A stretch of 64,000 nt of DNA from Archangium lansingense. GTDB taxonomy: Bacteria; Myxococcota; Myxococcia; Myxococcales; Myxococcaceae. The notes beneath the pieces were generated by a model. The model made no database searches. It was not told where the DNA came from and saw only the letters and a program-made list of their open reading frames with translations. The position numbers were made by a program, and so were the translations under genes. The stretch covers positions 4,278,001 to 4,342,000 of the forward strand of contig NZ_JAPNKA010000001.1 in NCBI RefSeq assembly GCF_026626635.1, read 5' to 3'. Shown one piece after another: positions 41,010-48,909 of this stretch (positions are counted from its first letter, which is position 1; the number at the start of each line of letters is the position of its first letter).

Positions 41010-41825
41010 ATGACGGAACCCGAGGGATTCGAGGCACTGCTCGCCGTGGCGAGCGATACGGCGACCGAGGCCACCCTGGTCGTGACAGGGGCCGGCGTCA
41101 GCCTGGCCAGCGGCATCCCCACCTTCCGGGGGACGGACCCCGGCGCGGTGTGGGCGAACGAGGTCATGTCGAAGGGGACCTACTCCTTCTTCAAGCAAGC
41201 CCCCCACGAGTCCTGGCGGATGTACCTCCAGCGTTTCGAGGTGGCACGCGGAGCGAAGCCCAACGCGGCGCATTTCGCGCTCGAGGAGTGGGAGCGCTTG
41301 CTGGAGCGCCAGGGCCGCACGTTCCTCCTCGTCACCCAGAACGTCGACAGCCTCCACGAGCAGGCCGGCAGCCGCGCTCTGGTGAAGGTGCACGGGAGCC
41401 TGGACCAGGCGCGCTGCATCCAGCGGGGTTGCGTGTACGGCCCTCCTCGCGGAACGCTGCCCCTGGCGGAGGTGGACTTCGGGCCATTCCACGCCAGCCC
41501 GAGCCCGGAGACCGTGCCCCGCTGCCCCCGCTGCCGCTGCAGGCTTCGCCCCCACATCCTCTGGTTCGATGAGCTCTACACGGAGCACGAGTCATATGAC
41601 ATCGAGCGGGTGCTCCAGCGGGCGAGCAGGAGCCAGCTGGTGGTCTTCGTCGGGACCTCCTTCTCGGTGGGGGTGACGGCGCGGGTCAGCACCCTTGCGC
41701 TGAAGCGCGGCGCGCGGGTCTTCAGCATCGACCCCTCTGGCCTCCGTCCGGCGCGAGGCATTGAGGTCGTGGCCGAGCGGGCGGAGGTGCTGCTCCCGCG
41801 TCTCGTGAGCGCGCTCCAGGGCTGA
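41010..41825 (+). CDS. Sir2-family NAD-dependent protein deacylase
   Basis: I start at ATG 41010 behind GGAGGAAGAGCGG; the frame is open to 40974. The 271-residue protein shows the NAD-binding GAGVSLASGIPTFRG, TQNVDSLHEQAG, the catalytic His in VKVHGSLD, and four zinc cysteines (CIQRGC then CPRCRC). VFVGTSFSVG is the GTS motif of the Rossmann fold. It should deacylate lysines using NAD. Confidence 0.93.
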   Translation: MTEPEGFEALLAVASDTATEATLVVTGAGVSLASGIPTFRGTDPGAVWANEVMSKGTYSFFKQAPHESWRMYLQRFEVARGAKPNAAHFALEEWERLLERQGRTFLLVTQNVDSLHEQAGSRALVKVHGSLDQARCIQRGCVYGPPRGTLPLAEVDFGPFHASPSPETVPRCPRCRCRLRPHILWFDELYTEHESYDIERVLQRASRSQLVVFVGTSFSVGVTARVSTLALKRGARVFSIDPSGLRPARGIEVVAERAEVLLPRLVSALQG

Positions 41826-41836
41826 GCGGCCTTTGC

Positions 41837-41865
41837 AACACGGGGGCATGAGCAAGCGCTGAGGT
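41837..41865 (+). repeat. copy 2 of the GST 3'-end repeat
   Basis: AACACGGGGGCATGAGCAAG, then CGCTGAGGT, resembles the GST gene end at 40470-40499. It is not within any gene and may be a scar from loss of a second GST-like gene copy. It lies 12 nt after the Sir2 stop. Confidence 0.5.
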
Positions 41866-42002
41866 TCATCCAGGAAATTCAGGCACTTGGGAGCACTCGA
41901 AAAGAATCGAAAATGCCGTGTCGATCTCGCCCGCCCTCGTTCGACGTCAGGGTAAGAGCCAGGGAGAACACCTTGGCATCCACCCACGAAGGAGAGACGA
42001 CG

Positions 42003-42428
42003 ATGAAGGTCATGGTTCTGGTCAAGGCCACGAAGGACAGCGAAGCGGGCGTCATGCCGAGCACGGAGCTCCTGACCGAGATGGGGAAGTACAACGAGGA
42101 GCTGGTGAAGGCCGGGATCATCCTCGCGGGCGAGGGGCTTCATCCGAGCTCGAAGGGCGCGCGCGTGCGCTTCTCCGGGGACAAGCGCACGGTGATTGAC
42201 GGGCCCTTCACCGAGACCAAGGAGCTGATCGCCGGCTTCTGGATGTGGCAGGTGAAGTCGATGGAAGAGGCGATCGAGTGGGTCAAGCGCTGCCCCAATC
42301 CCATGTACTCGGAGAGTGAGATCGAGCTCCGCCGTGTGTTCGAGCCGGATGACTTCGGTCCCGCGCTCACGCCCGAGCTCCGGGAGGCGGAGGAGCGCCT
42401 GCGCGCGCAGTCTGCCGCGAAGCAGTAA
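42003..42428 (+). CDS. YciI-family (DGPF domain) protein
   Basis: The 141-residue protein starts at ATG 42003 behind GAAGGAGAG. It has the YCII/DGPF signature VIDGPFTETKELIAGFWMWQ after an N-terminal MKVMVLVKATKDSEAG and a Glu/Arg-rich tail. These dimeric ferredoxin-like proteins are common next to ECF sigma factors, but none is adjacent here. The enzymatic role is uncertain. Confidence 0.88.
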   Translation: MKVMVLVKATKDSEAGVMPSTELLTEMGKYNEELVKAGIILAGEGLHPSSKGARVRFSGDKRTVIDGPFTETKELIAGFWMWQVKSMEEAIEWVKRCPNPMYSESEIELRRVFEPDDFGPALTPELREAEERLRAQSAAKQ

Positions 42429-42863
42429 TTGCACTGGCGGCGAAGGAGGCGGCGGGAATCGAACCCGTAGACGAGGCGATAGAAAACCCCAGGCAGGACG
42501 CGCTGTTACCCGCTAACGCCTTGATTCCCCTCGGGTTCGTCATCCCGTCCCATCCCACCCTGTGCCCTCGTGTTCCGCCCCTGACCCCGCTGGAGGGGCA
42601 CACTGAGGGCACATGCGCCCCACCCCCCGCCTGCGGCCCTCCCCACGCCGGGCGGTGTGCGGCTGGCGGGGGCCTCCTCACTGCCCGCGAGCGCGCGCCC
42701 GCTGGCACTGCCAACGCCCTGGGAGCCCTCCACAGGCCCGAACTGCGGCTGCCGTGTGCCGCTCCCCCCGCGTGCTCGTCCCTCGCTGTCGGGGGCGGGC
42801 TGGCATACTCCGAACAGCCCCGCCAGGACCCGCTAACTCCTGACTCAATTGGAGGACGTAGCC
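42429..42863. other. 435-bp non-coding region with tRNA/tmRNA-like att candidate
   Basis: No convincing gene is seen. On the minus strand a tRNA or tmRNA 3'-end motif lies at 42445-42467. GTGCCCTC (42562-42569) and GAGGGCAC (42605-42612) form an inverted repeat. The region joins the conserved left part of the window to the accessory right part. Confidence 0.4.
42445..42467 (-). other. tRNA/tmRNA 3'-end fragment, possible integration site
   Basis: The minus strand carries CGGGTTCGATTCCCG, a T stem-loop with the TTCGATT loop, followed by CCGCCTCC, the 3' acceptor half. This is the form typical of tmRNA and some tRNA 3' ends. I could not fold a complete tRNA upstream, nor find a tmRNA tag. Such fragments are left when elements integrate at tRNA or ssrA genes. 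Confidence 0.45.
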
Positions 42864-43037
42864 ATGCGCTTCCGAGCGTGCATCGCACTTCTGCTCTATG
42901 TCTCCGCCTGCGCTACGTCAGCGCCCAGCCCAAGAGAGCAAACGGCCCGAGACCCGAGGCTCGCCAACCTCCAGCGAGCGGCGACGCTGCCCTGGACGGA
43001 CGGGGGGCGGTGCGCCGTTCAGGTGACCTACTCATAA
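42864..43037 (+). pseudogene. 5' half of the interrupted DUF6310-type lipoprotein toxin gene
   Basis: The start ATG 42864 lies behind GGAGG. The frame encodes a lipoprotein signal (MRFRACIALLLYVSAC) and continues to RCAVQ at 43020-43022. Three further codons then come from the inserted element and end in TAA, giving a 57-residue truncated lipopeptide. The 3' half resumes in the same frame after 2,601 bp, at 45624. The mature start (CATSAPSPREQTARDP) has no Asp at +2, so sorting to the outer membrane is expected, though myxobacterial rules differ. Confidence 0.8.
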
Positions 43038-45130
43038 TGCCCCTCCTCCATTACATGGGGTTCTTCGGGATGGCGGAGTTCCACGGCTTCGCTGCCCGAA
43101 TGGATTGCGGCCTTGAGACGCTTACTCGTTGCCTGATCGAGCTTGAACCACAAGGGATGACCTCGACTGCCACCCTCGGCAACGCGGAGCTGCCCTTGCT
43201 TCACCCACATGAGCACCACGTCCTTGGAAACACCCAGACGCTTAGCGACTCCACGTATCGAGTAGAGTCCACCGGCTCTGCGTTCTGGCAAACATCTGTC
43301 TGAACGGCAGGACATTTCGTAGCGATTGCGCACCCAGCGTACCGCCCGAGCATCCCAAGGACGCTTGTGCCCGGTGAGCAGTCCGCGGCGGTTGAGCTCT
43401 GCCGCTATTTCTTCGTCGCTCTTCTTCCCCTGCAACTTGCCAATGAGGTTGATTGCCTCGGGCGAGGTCGTCCGCGCGTTGTACGGCAGGCGAGGGATAT
43501 TCCAATCGCTGACCATACCTGTTTCCCACAGCACCTGGACGCGCGTCATCGGTTCTGGAACTTCGATGGGGCTCAGCACCACCTCGCGCACCAGAATCCG
43601 CAGCAGGTTCTTCCGCTCGGCCTGGGTCGTGCTCTTCGCATACCAGACACGAGGCAGGTCTCTGGCGAGCGCGAGCAGGCGTGCCCGGTCCTCGTCTGTG
43701 AGCACTACCTTCTGCTCCCGGAGGACTTCCTGGTACTCGGATTCGAGGTGTCCAAGCTCGCTCAGTTTCTCATTCCACTCTCGCTCGAGCGTCCGGGCCA
43801 CCACTCGCATGTCGGGGTCGACAGCCTTGTAGCGGCGCTCGGCGAGCCGCGCTTCATACCGGGCACGTTCCAGTCGCAGCTGCCATTGGCGCTCGAGCTC
43901 ACCCGCCTGTTTCTCGGCTTCTCGAGTGACAGCGAGGCTCAGCTCCGTCTCCGGCGGCTGTACCGTCTCGAGGAAGAGCCTGGCGACGGCCTCGTCGATG
44001 GCCGCGGCGGGGACGCTCCAGCACTTGTCCTTTATGTCGTCGCCTCTGCGACGGCACACGTAGAGTGCATAGCGCTTGGAGCCCATGTACTTCGTCTTCA
44101 TTCGATTGCCACACCGGCCGCACAGCAGCAGTCCCTGCAACAGAGCCTCCCCCTCGCGGGCGGCCCCCCGCTGTTCCGGTAGATGATGGTTGGCCCGGTT
44201 GGCCGAGAGCTTCCTCTGGTTGGCCATGTATTCCTCCCAGGTGATGTATGCCGGGTGGTGGTCGTACAGGCATATCTTCCAGGCCTCCTGGGGCAGCGTG
44301 GTGCTGTGCTGCCGCCTCAACTGTCCCTCCACCAGGCCCATCCGCCTCTCATGCCGCCCGAAGACGTAGGCGCCCGCGTACGTGGGGTTTCGGAGCATCA
44401 GGCGGATGGCGCTGTATCTGGGGGGAGCCCAATGCAGTTCGCCTGTGCGTGGGTCATGCACGGGCAGCCGCAGACCGTTCGCGGCAAAGTAGCCCTGCAC
44501 AGCGGAGGCGCTGCCCTCCAAACGGAAGCGCTCGAAGACCAGGCGCACAGCCCGCTGTACCTGCTCGTCGGGCTCAAGACGAAACCGGCCCGTCGTCTCA
44601 TCCCACTCGTAGCCAACCGGTGGTCGGAAGAATAGCTCTCCGCGCCGGGCTTTGGAGAGCTTTCCGCCCTGCAGGCGCAGGTGCATCCAGTACTGCTCGG
44701 CTTCGCTCATGGTCCCCTTGAGGCCCAGCAGCAACCGGTCGTTATAGTCCCGAGGTGTGTAGACGGCCTGCTCGTCGATGATGAGGACATCGGCCAGGCC
44801 GCATAACTCCAAGAGCCTATGCCAGTCCGCGGAGGAACGGGCCAAACGGGAGATTTCCAACGCGAAGATGGCGCCGACACGCCCGTACGCCACCTGCTCA
44901 GCCAGTCGTTGAAAGCCCGTGCGTCCGATGCTGCTCGAACCACTCTGGCCGAGATCTTCGTCGATGATTTCAATACGCTCCGCCGGCCAGCCGAGCTCAA
45001 GGGCACGCTGCTGGAGAGCGTACTGGCGGGCAGTGGACTCATGATGCTCGTGGACTTGCCTGAGTGTGGATTGCCGAAGGTAGACGACGGCTTGGCGCTC
45101 CAGGTGGCCCACGTGAATCTTGTCGTTCAT
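43028..45130 (-). CDS. large serine recombinase
   Basis: The 700-residue protein has the resolvase catalytic domain with YLRQS and nucleophile Ser21, DLGQSGSSSIGRTGFQRLAE and LEISRLARSSADWHRLLEL. It continues with the recombinase domain (RLMLRNPTYAGAYVFGRHER), a zinc ribbon (LLCGRCGNRMKTK and VCRRRGDDIKDKCW), a coiled coil (about 385-480) and a C-terminal MerR-like helix-turn-helix (VAKRLGVSKDVVLMWVKQG). This is the complete layout of large serine integrases. It overlaps the DUF5372 stop by 4 nt (ATGA) and is probably the enzyme that inserted, and could excise, the element. Confidence 0.92.
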   Translation of the reverse strand: MNDKIHVGHLERQAVVYLRQSTLRQVHEHHESTARQYALQQRALELGWPAERIEIIDEDLGQSGSSSIGRTGFQRLAEQVAYGRVGAIFALEISRLARSSADWHRLLELCGLADVLIIDEQAVYTPRDYNDRLLLGLKGTMSEAEQYWMHLRLQGGKLSKARRGELFFRPPVGYEWDETTGRFRLEPDEQVQRAVRLVFERFRLEGSASAVQGYFAANGLRLPVHDPRTGELHWAPPRYSAIRLMLRNPTYAGAYVFGRHERRMGLVEGQLRRQHSTTLPQEAWKICLYDHHPAYITWEEYMANQRKLSANRANHHLPEQRGAAREGEALLQGLLLCGRCGNRMKTKYMGSKRYALYVCRRRGDDIKDKCWSVPAAAIDEAVARLFLETVQPPETELSLAVTREAEKQAGELERQWQLRLERARYEARLAERRYKAVDPDMRVVARTLEREWNEKLSELGHLESEYQEVLREQKVVLTDEDRARLLALARDLPRVWYAKSTTQAERKNLLRILVREVVLSPIEVPEPMTRVQVLWETGMVSDWNIPRLPYNARTTSPEAINLIGKLQGKKSDEEIAAELNRRGLLTGHKRPWDARAVRWVRNRYEMSCRSDRCLPERRAGGLYSIRGVAKRLGVSKDVVLMWVKQGQLRVAEGGSRGHPLWFKLDQATSKRLKAAIHSGSEAVELRHPEEPHVMEEGHYE

Positions 45131-45269
45131 CGCTTTCCTCCTCGCCTGCCGCCTCGGCGCGAAGCGCTTGGAGCAGGAGCGTGGCCCACGCGCCGAGTAG
45201 CGCGCCTCTTGCCGCCACGGGCAGTGCCGACCAGGGCGGGCCGGGTTTTGGAGGCAGAAGTGTGGACAT
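45039..45269 (-). CDS. small ORF inside the recombinase element
   Basis: The ATG at 45269 starts a 76-residue frame beginning MSTLLPPKPGPPWSALPVAA with a hydrophobic helix (LLGAWATLLLQALRAEAA) and an acidic stretch (GEEESDER). It overlaps both the DUF5372 3' end and the recombinase 5' end in a third frame. In the overlap this frame reads as more protein-like than the Arg/Gly-rich DUF5372 tail. It may be a recombination directionality factor-like partner, but that is speculation from position only. Confidence 0.45.
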   Translation of the reverse strand: MSTLLPPKPGPPWSALPVAARGALLGAWATLLLQALRAEAAGEEESDERQDSRGPPGAPSRRLPSAIHTQASPRAS

Positions 45270-45570
45270 GATTGACGTTAATGCCCGATGCAGGAGGTAA
45301 AGCAGCCGGTGACTCAACCTCCTGGTCAAGGCCCACCTGCACGGCACGGGCAAGCTTCAGCAGGGACGAGACGGAAATGCGGAGCTGGCGACCACCGACA
45401 CGTGGCGGCACAAGGGGCGCCGCCTGATCCGTCCACTCGATGGGCAGCCGCACGCGCCAGCCTCGTGGATGCTCAACAACGACGTAGCGCTGGCCATCCT
45501 GAGTGCGGAGGGCTCGAGTAATCGGCAGCCGCATTCCCCGGAGCGGGTGGCCTGGCAGGGTCACCTGCAC
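45127..45570 (-). CDS. DUF5372 family protein of the recombinase element
   Basis: The 147-residue frame starts with GTG at 45570 (MQVTLPGHPLRGMRLPITRA) and has the DUF5372 core YVVVEHPRGWRVRLPIEWTD. DUF5372 genes are typically found beside recombinases in mobile elements. The last about 45 residues are Arg/Gly-rich and may be a readthrough of the true end. It ends with ATGA overlapping the recombinase start, so the two are coupled. Confidence 0.7.
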   Translation of the reverse strand: MQVTLPGHPLRGMRLPITRALRTQDGQRYVVVEHPRGWRVRLPIEWTDQAAPLVPPRVGGRQLRISVSSLLKLARAVQVGLDQEVESPAALPPASGINVNHVHTSASKTRPALVGTARGGKRRATRRVGHAPAPSASRRGGRRGGKR

Positions 45571-45623
45571 CTCGGCGGAAATGGGGTATAATGCATGAGG
45601 TGCATTGTGTGGATGTCGTCCAG

Positions 45624-46424
45624 GCGGCTTCCGAGCCCTGGCCCATGCTGGCGGAGCGGTGCTATCAGGCCCTCGACCATGACCGGATCGAGTTTCACGA
45701 CATCACGGGAAGATGCGCTGTTGCCTCTGCGGGTGCCGCTGCAATGGGCCTCGGGGTCTGCGTGCTGGCGGCCCCGGAGATCGTCGTGGGCGCGGTAGTT
45801 GTGGCGGGCGTGGTGGTGGTGGGCTTCGCGATCTCAGAGGCGCTGGAGGCTTACGAGAAGAGGGGCCGTCCCCAGGTTGGGCCGCCGCCTACGCTGCCGG
45901 TGCCGGAAGCGCGGCCCGTGCCTGAAGTGAAACCCGCGCCGGAAATGAAGCCCGCCCCGCAGGAGCCCTCGCCGAAAAAAAGGCCTAAGCCGGAGCCAAG
46001 AGGGCCGGATTTCCCTCCCATTGGGCCAGTCGACGTCACGGAGCGAAATCGCCCCAGGTGCGAGCCCGTCCCAGTGCCGTACCACCTTGGCGGTAATACA
46101 CTGCACGACAAGTGCGCCGACAGAATTCCGAACAACAGTTTCCCCGGCGGGGATGTGTTCGTGAATGGGAAAAACTTCGACGCGCTGCAACTGGCCACGC
46201 GCATGCTGTGGGAGGTCAAGACCGACAACTTCGACACGTACACGGACGACCTACAGGTCATCGTGGTCAAAAGTCAGGTACCGAAGTTGCGGCACGAGCG
46301 CGCCCTCGCTCTGGCTTGCGGATTTGACTTCCACGTCGGCGTGCGCAGCGAAGCGCACAAAGAAGCGCTGGAAGAAGAGGCCCCGGATCTTATTGGCCTC
46401 ATCGTTGTCATGGGCTGGTGCTGA
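45624..46424 (+). pseudogene. 3' half of the interrupted DUF6310 toxin gene (nuclease domain)
   Basis: Joined to the 5' half, this gives a 319-residue lipoprotein. After ASEPWPMLAERCYQALDHDR comes a hydrophobic segment (about 90-130: MGLGVCVLAAPEIVVGAVVV), a Pro/Lys/Glu-rich linker, and a C-terminal DUF6310 domain. That domain has Asp239 in NFDALQ and Glu250-x-Lys252 in MLWEVKTDNF, the D...ExK pattern of PD-(D/E)XK nucleases. The frame is open upstream only from 45591 inside the element and has no signal peptide by itself. The DUF5953 gene follows one base after the stop. Confidence 0.78.
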
Positions 46425-46425
46425 G

Positions 46426-47181
46426 ATGACAGCCAAGCGAAAAATTACCCTCATCGTCTACGCGCCCGCGCTCGTGGGCGACGACAGTCGACCTGTGGCC
46501 GTGGTTCGTGGGATGGAGCGTGCGTTCCCTGGCCCGCGCCTGGGGTGGACGACTTCACTGGACGGGCAGCGCACCCTCTTGGCGAATCGCGATGCGTGGC
46601 TGGCCCAACAGGGGGGGGACCGAGAATTTCCGCTCCTCCACAACGGCGATGAGCGTGCTTTCGTCTCGGTGTATGGAACGGAAGCGCCGACGACCAGTTC
46701 GCCGGGCGGTCAGGCCCAGCTCGAAATACACGCAAAGCTCCCACTGAGCCCAGAAGGCATCGCAGCGGCAGCGGATGTGCTGGAGGCCGTGGCAGAAACC
46801 GCGCGCGCGTACTGGGGGCATGCCACGCCGTCCAATGCGTCGCTGGATATCGCGCGCCAGACGAAGAATCGGCCAGACGACCTGGAGCCGCCCCCCCGAG
46901 GGCTACCGGTGATCAAGTCCCCTAGTGCCATGCGCTCGCCTGAGATTCCGCATCGTCTAGGGTGGCTGAACTACTGGTCAGCCGCCGCCGCACGGGCCGT
47001 CGGCTTTCCGGACCCCGCCCTCGACGCGGAGCTGCTCTCGCGCTCACGGCGCACCGCGACGGGCGGGTGGATTGTCAGGCTCACCGATGCGCCGCTCGAC
47101 CTGGACAACCCCGCGCACCTGGACGCGCTTGAGCGGGCTTATGAGCGCTTCCCGGAGATCGGCGGGCGCTCGGCCCCTTGA
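46426..47181 (+). CDS. DUF5953 protein, putative immunity partner
   Basis: The ATG at 46426 is one base after the toxin stop. The 251-residue protein reads MTAKRKITLIVYAPALVGDD at the start, then LLHNGDERAFVSVYGTE, and ends in a Leu/Asp-rich region (VRLTDAPLDLDNPAHLDALE). It lacks a signal peptide and is cytoplasmic. DUF5953 proteins recur beside DUF6310 genes in myxobacteria; by gene order this is the best candidate for the cognate immunity protein. That role is inferred, not shown. It is intact although its partner is split. Confidence 0.65.
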   Translation: MTAKRKITLIVYAPALVGDDSRPVAVVRGMERAFPGPRLGWTTSLDGQRTLLANRDAWLAQQGGDREFPLLHNGDERAFVSVYGTEAPTTSSPGGQAQLEIHAKLPLSPEGIAAAADVLEAVAETARAYWGHATPSNASLDIARQTKNRPDDLEPPPRGLPVIKSPSAMRSPEIPHRLGWLNYWSAAAARAVGFPDPALDAELLSRSRRTATGGWIVRLTDAPLDLDNPAHLDALERAYERFPEIGGRSAP

Positions 47182-47209
47182 GGCTCGGCACGGCTCACGG
47201 TGGCCGTGC

Positions 47210-47260
47210 TCAGGGCGCCGCCTTCTGGCTCGCCGGGAATGTGACGTTCCCCAGGAGTAG
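47210..47260 (-). pseudogene. C-terminal remnant of a DUF2381 protein
   Basis: On the minus strand, LLLGNVTFPASQKAAP ends in a stop at 47210-47212. LGNVTFP is the typical terminal strand of DUF2381 proteins. Upstream sequence is not recognisable as the rest of the gene and hits a stop after about 30 codons. A second such tail is at 48002. Confidence 0.45.
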
Positions 47261-47263
47261 GCA

Positions 47264-47788
47264 GTGCCGGCCGGGAACACAACTTGTGCGGTCATTCTCC
47301 AGGACCTACCTTTCTGGTGGGCAACCAGGAGGTGCCAGGGGAGCGCGGGCTTACGGAGTGTGGTGGAGCGCGAGGCCCCCCTGTGTCGCCAGGCGGGACC
47401 GCCTGTCATCGGCCACATGGTGGTGCCGACCCGGGACGATCCACCCACCGCCGACGGCGGCATCGCCACGCGCAACAACCTCGCCAGTCTGTACCGACCC
47501 GAATCCATGCTCACCTGGGAGGGTGCCCAGCAGCAGGGCTCCGCAGCCCTTCTGGGGGCCTTGCTGAAACCGGAACTGAGCAACATCAAACACAAGGTGG
47601 CCAGCAGCGACGCCCAGCCAGCCTCCGGCGGAGGCGTCCTGGTCATCGTGACCGGCGCCCTCGTCATCGATACCGCCTTCGACAAGCCGATGCTGTTCGT
47701 TGAAACCTTCAACCTCCAACCGATCCCCGGTCAGCCCGGAGGCTTCTTCATCAACAACGAACTCTTCCGGCTCATCTTCGCCGTCTGA
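47264..47788 (+). pseudogene. NTF2-like gene, probably 5'-truncated, resembling eukaryotic NTF2
   Basis: The frame is open from GTG 47264 and encodes 174 residues. From about 47476 on it matches nuclear transport factor 2: RNNLASLYRPESMLTWEGAQ, then IKHKVASSDAQPAS, GALVIDTAFDKPMLFVETFN and GGFFINNELFRLIFAV. The 30-odd N-terminal residues of NTF2 (helix 1 with FxxxYYxxFD) are missing, and the preceding 70 residues are unrelated. It could be a fusion with a new N-terminus, but a truncated gene is more likely. It sits between DUF2381 remnants. Confidence 0.65.
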
Positions 47789-48001
47789 GGCGAAGATCGT
47801 GAGAAGCACAGCTCGCAGTGGAGTCCACTGTCCACTGCGTGCTCATCCCAACACCCCATTCATCCATTCACGCGCACCCGTCTGGATGCGCTGGACCTAC
47901 CCCTGCTGGCCGTGGGCGACGCGGTGCCGCGGTGCCGCGGTGCGGGTTGGCTGGGGCGTCTTCGATCGACAAGCCACCCGGTGCTGGGCCTGTAGACGTT
48001 C

Positions 48002-48245
48002 TCAACTCCTCGGCTTCGGCCCGTCCGGGAAAGTGACCTTCCCAAGGGTGACAACGCGGGATCCGGGTGACTCCCAGAGCTTGAGCGTACAGGGGCAAGC
48101 GAGCTGCGCGGGCTCCCCCTCGACGCCCACCACAACGACGCCAGCACCATCCGCGGGAATGGGCGCCTCTTGCCACACGGCAAGCGTCACTTCTTCCCCC
48201 ATCGTGTCCACCAGCGCCGCACCCTCCAGGGTCCAGGGCTCCGCG
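48002..48245 (-). pseudogene. C-terminal part of a DUF2381 protein, truncated
   Basis: The minus-strand frame reads EPWTLEGAALVDTMGEEVTL, VWQEAPIPADGAGVVVVGVE, and ends TLGKVTFPDGPKPRS plus stop at 48002. These are the C-terminal strands of the myxobacterial DUF2381 family. Upstream (beyond about 48245) the frame runs into an IS91-like remnant in antisense, so the gene was cut by that element. Confidence 0.6.
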
Positions 48246-48885
48246 CCGGGTTGGAGTTGCTGCGTCGCCTGGCGTCCCTGGTGCCTGCGCCTCGGGCAAA
48301 CCTCACGAGGTTCCACGGCGTCTTCGCTCCAGGCGCCAAACTGCGGCCATTTCTGGTCCCTCAAGCAGGTGCGGAGGAGGTGAGGAGGAGGTGAGGAGGA
48401 GGTGAGGAGGAGGAGAGCGCGGGGCTTGAGGCAGCGGCCAGGAAGGAGCGGATGAAGGAGAGGACACCGCGAGGAGACTGGGCCGAGTTGCGCAGGAGGA
48501 GGTTCGACTGCGACGTGTTCGGCTGCGTGAGGTGTGGAGGCAGGCGGCGGGTCTTGGCGTACGTGAAGGGAGCAGGAGGGGTGAGAGCGATTGTGGAGCA
48601 CCTGGGGTTGCCCACGGCGAGTGCGCACCTGGCCCCTGCGCGAGGGCCGCCCCAGAGCGCGTGGTGTTGAAGCTCAAGCCGCCACAGCCAGCCAAGAGAG
48701 CCAGGCACCTGCCGCGCCCCTCCTGGGAAAGCGGCTGGGCTGGGCAGGCGTGTGTCTGCTGGAGATGAAAGGCTTCTGCGCCGGCTCGGCGTGCGGCTCA
48801 TGGGCTCCCCGTCAGCGTCCCTCACCTCCCGCTCTGCTCCCGCCCGCTACGCCCAAGAGGGCTCCTGTCCTTCCTATGCTCCGAA
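48246..48885 (+). mobile_element. IS91-like remnant A
   Basis: The plus strand encodes the C-terminal part of an IS91-type (Y2) transposase in pieces: GLELLRRLASLVPAPRANLT, FHGVFAPGAKLRPFLVP, then MKERTPRGDWAELRRRRFD, GCVRCGGRRRVLAYVKG and IVEHLGLPTASAHLAPARGPP. A tandem repeat of GAGGAGGTGAG interrupts it near 48374-48415. Its 3' part (to about 48885) is a diverged version of the terminus shared by copies B, C and D. The catalytic domain is missing. Confidence 0.7.
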
Positions 48886-48909
48886 CTCCCATGGACATGG
48901 CGTGGAGTC

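Larger units (their letters stand above)
43023..45623. mobile_element. 2,601-bp serine-recombinase element inserted in the toxin gene
   Basis: The element lies between two CAG codons, 43020-43022 and 45621-45623, that are in the same frame of the interrupted gene. Deleting 2,601 bp (867 codons) between them restores one open frame, AVQ then AASEPWP. It carries, on the minus strand, a DUF5372 gene, a small overlapping ORF and a large serine recombinase that almost fills the left end. The stop of the recombinase lies 5 bp from the left junction. No long terminal repeats are seen, consistent with a 2-bp serine-recombinase crossover (AG shared at both junctions). Confidence 0.8.

Noticed and set aside
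42445..42810. complete tmRNA on the minus strand
   Set aside because: The 3' end fits, but I found no matching 5' acceptor half, no tag-peptide reading frame and no pseudoknot pattern in the expected 360 nt.
42521..43303. 260-codon plus-strand frame
   Set aside because: It crosses the lipoprotein start and the recombinase 3' end in a different frame and has no family signal; the RBS-supported frame at 42864 is preferred.
48374..48415. GAGGAGGTGAG tandem repeat as a CRISPR-like array
   Set aside because: The unit is about 11-12 bp without spacers and lies within an IS91-like remnant.
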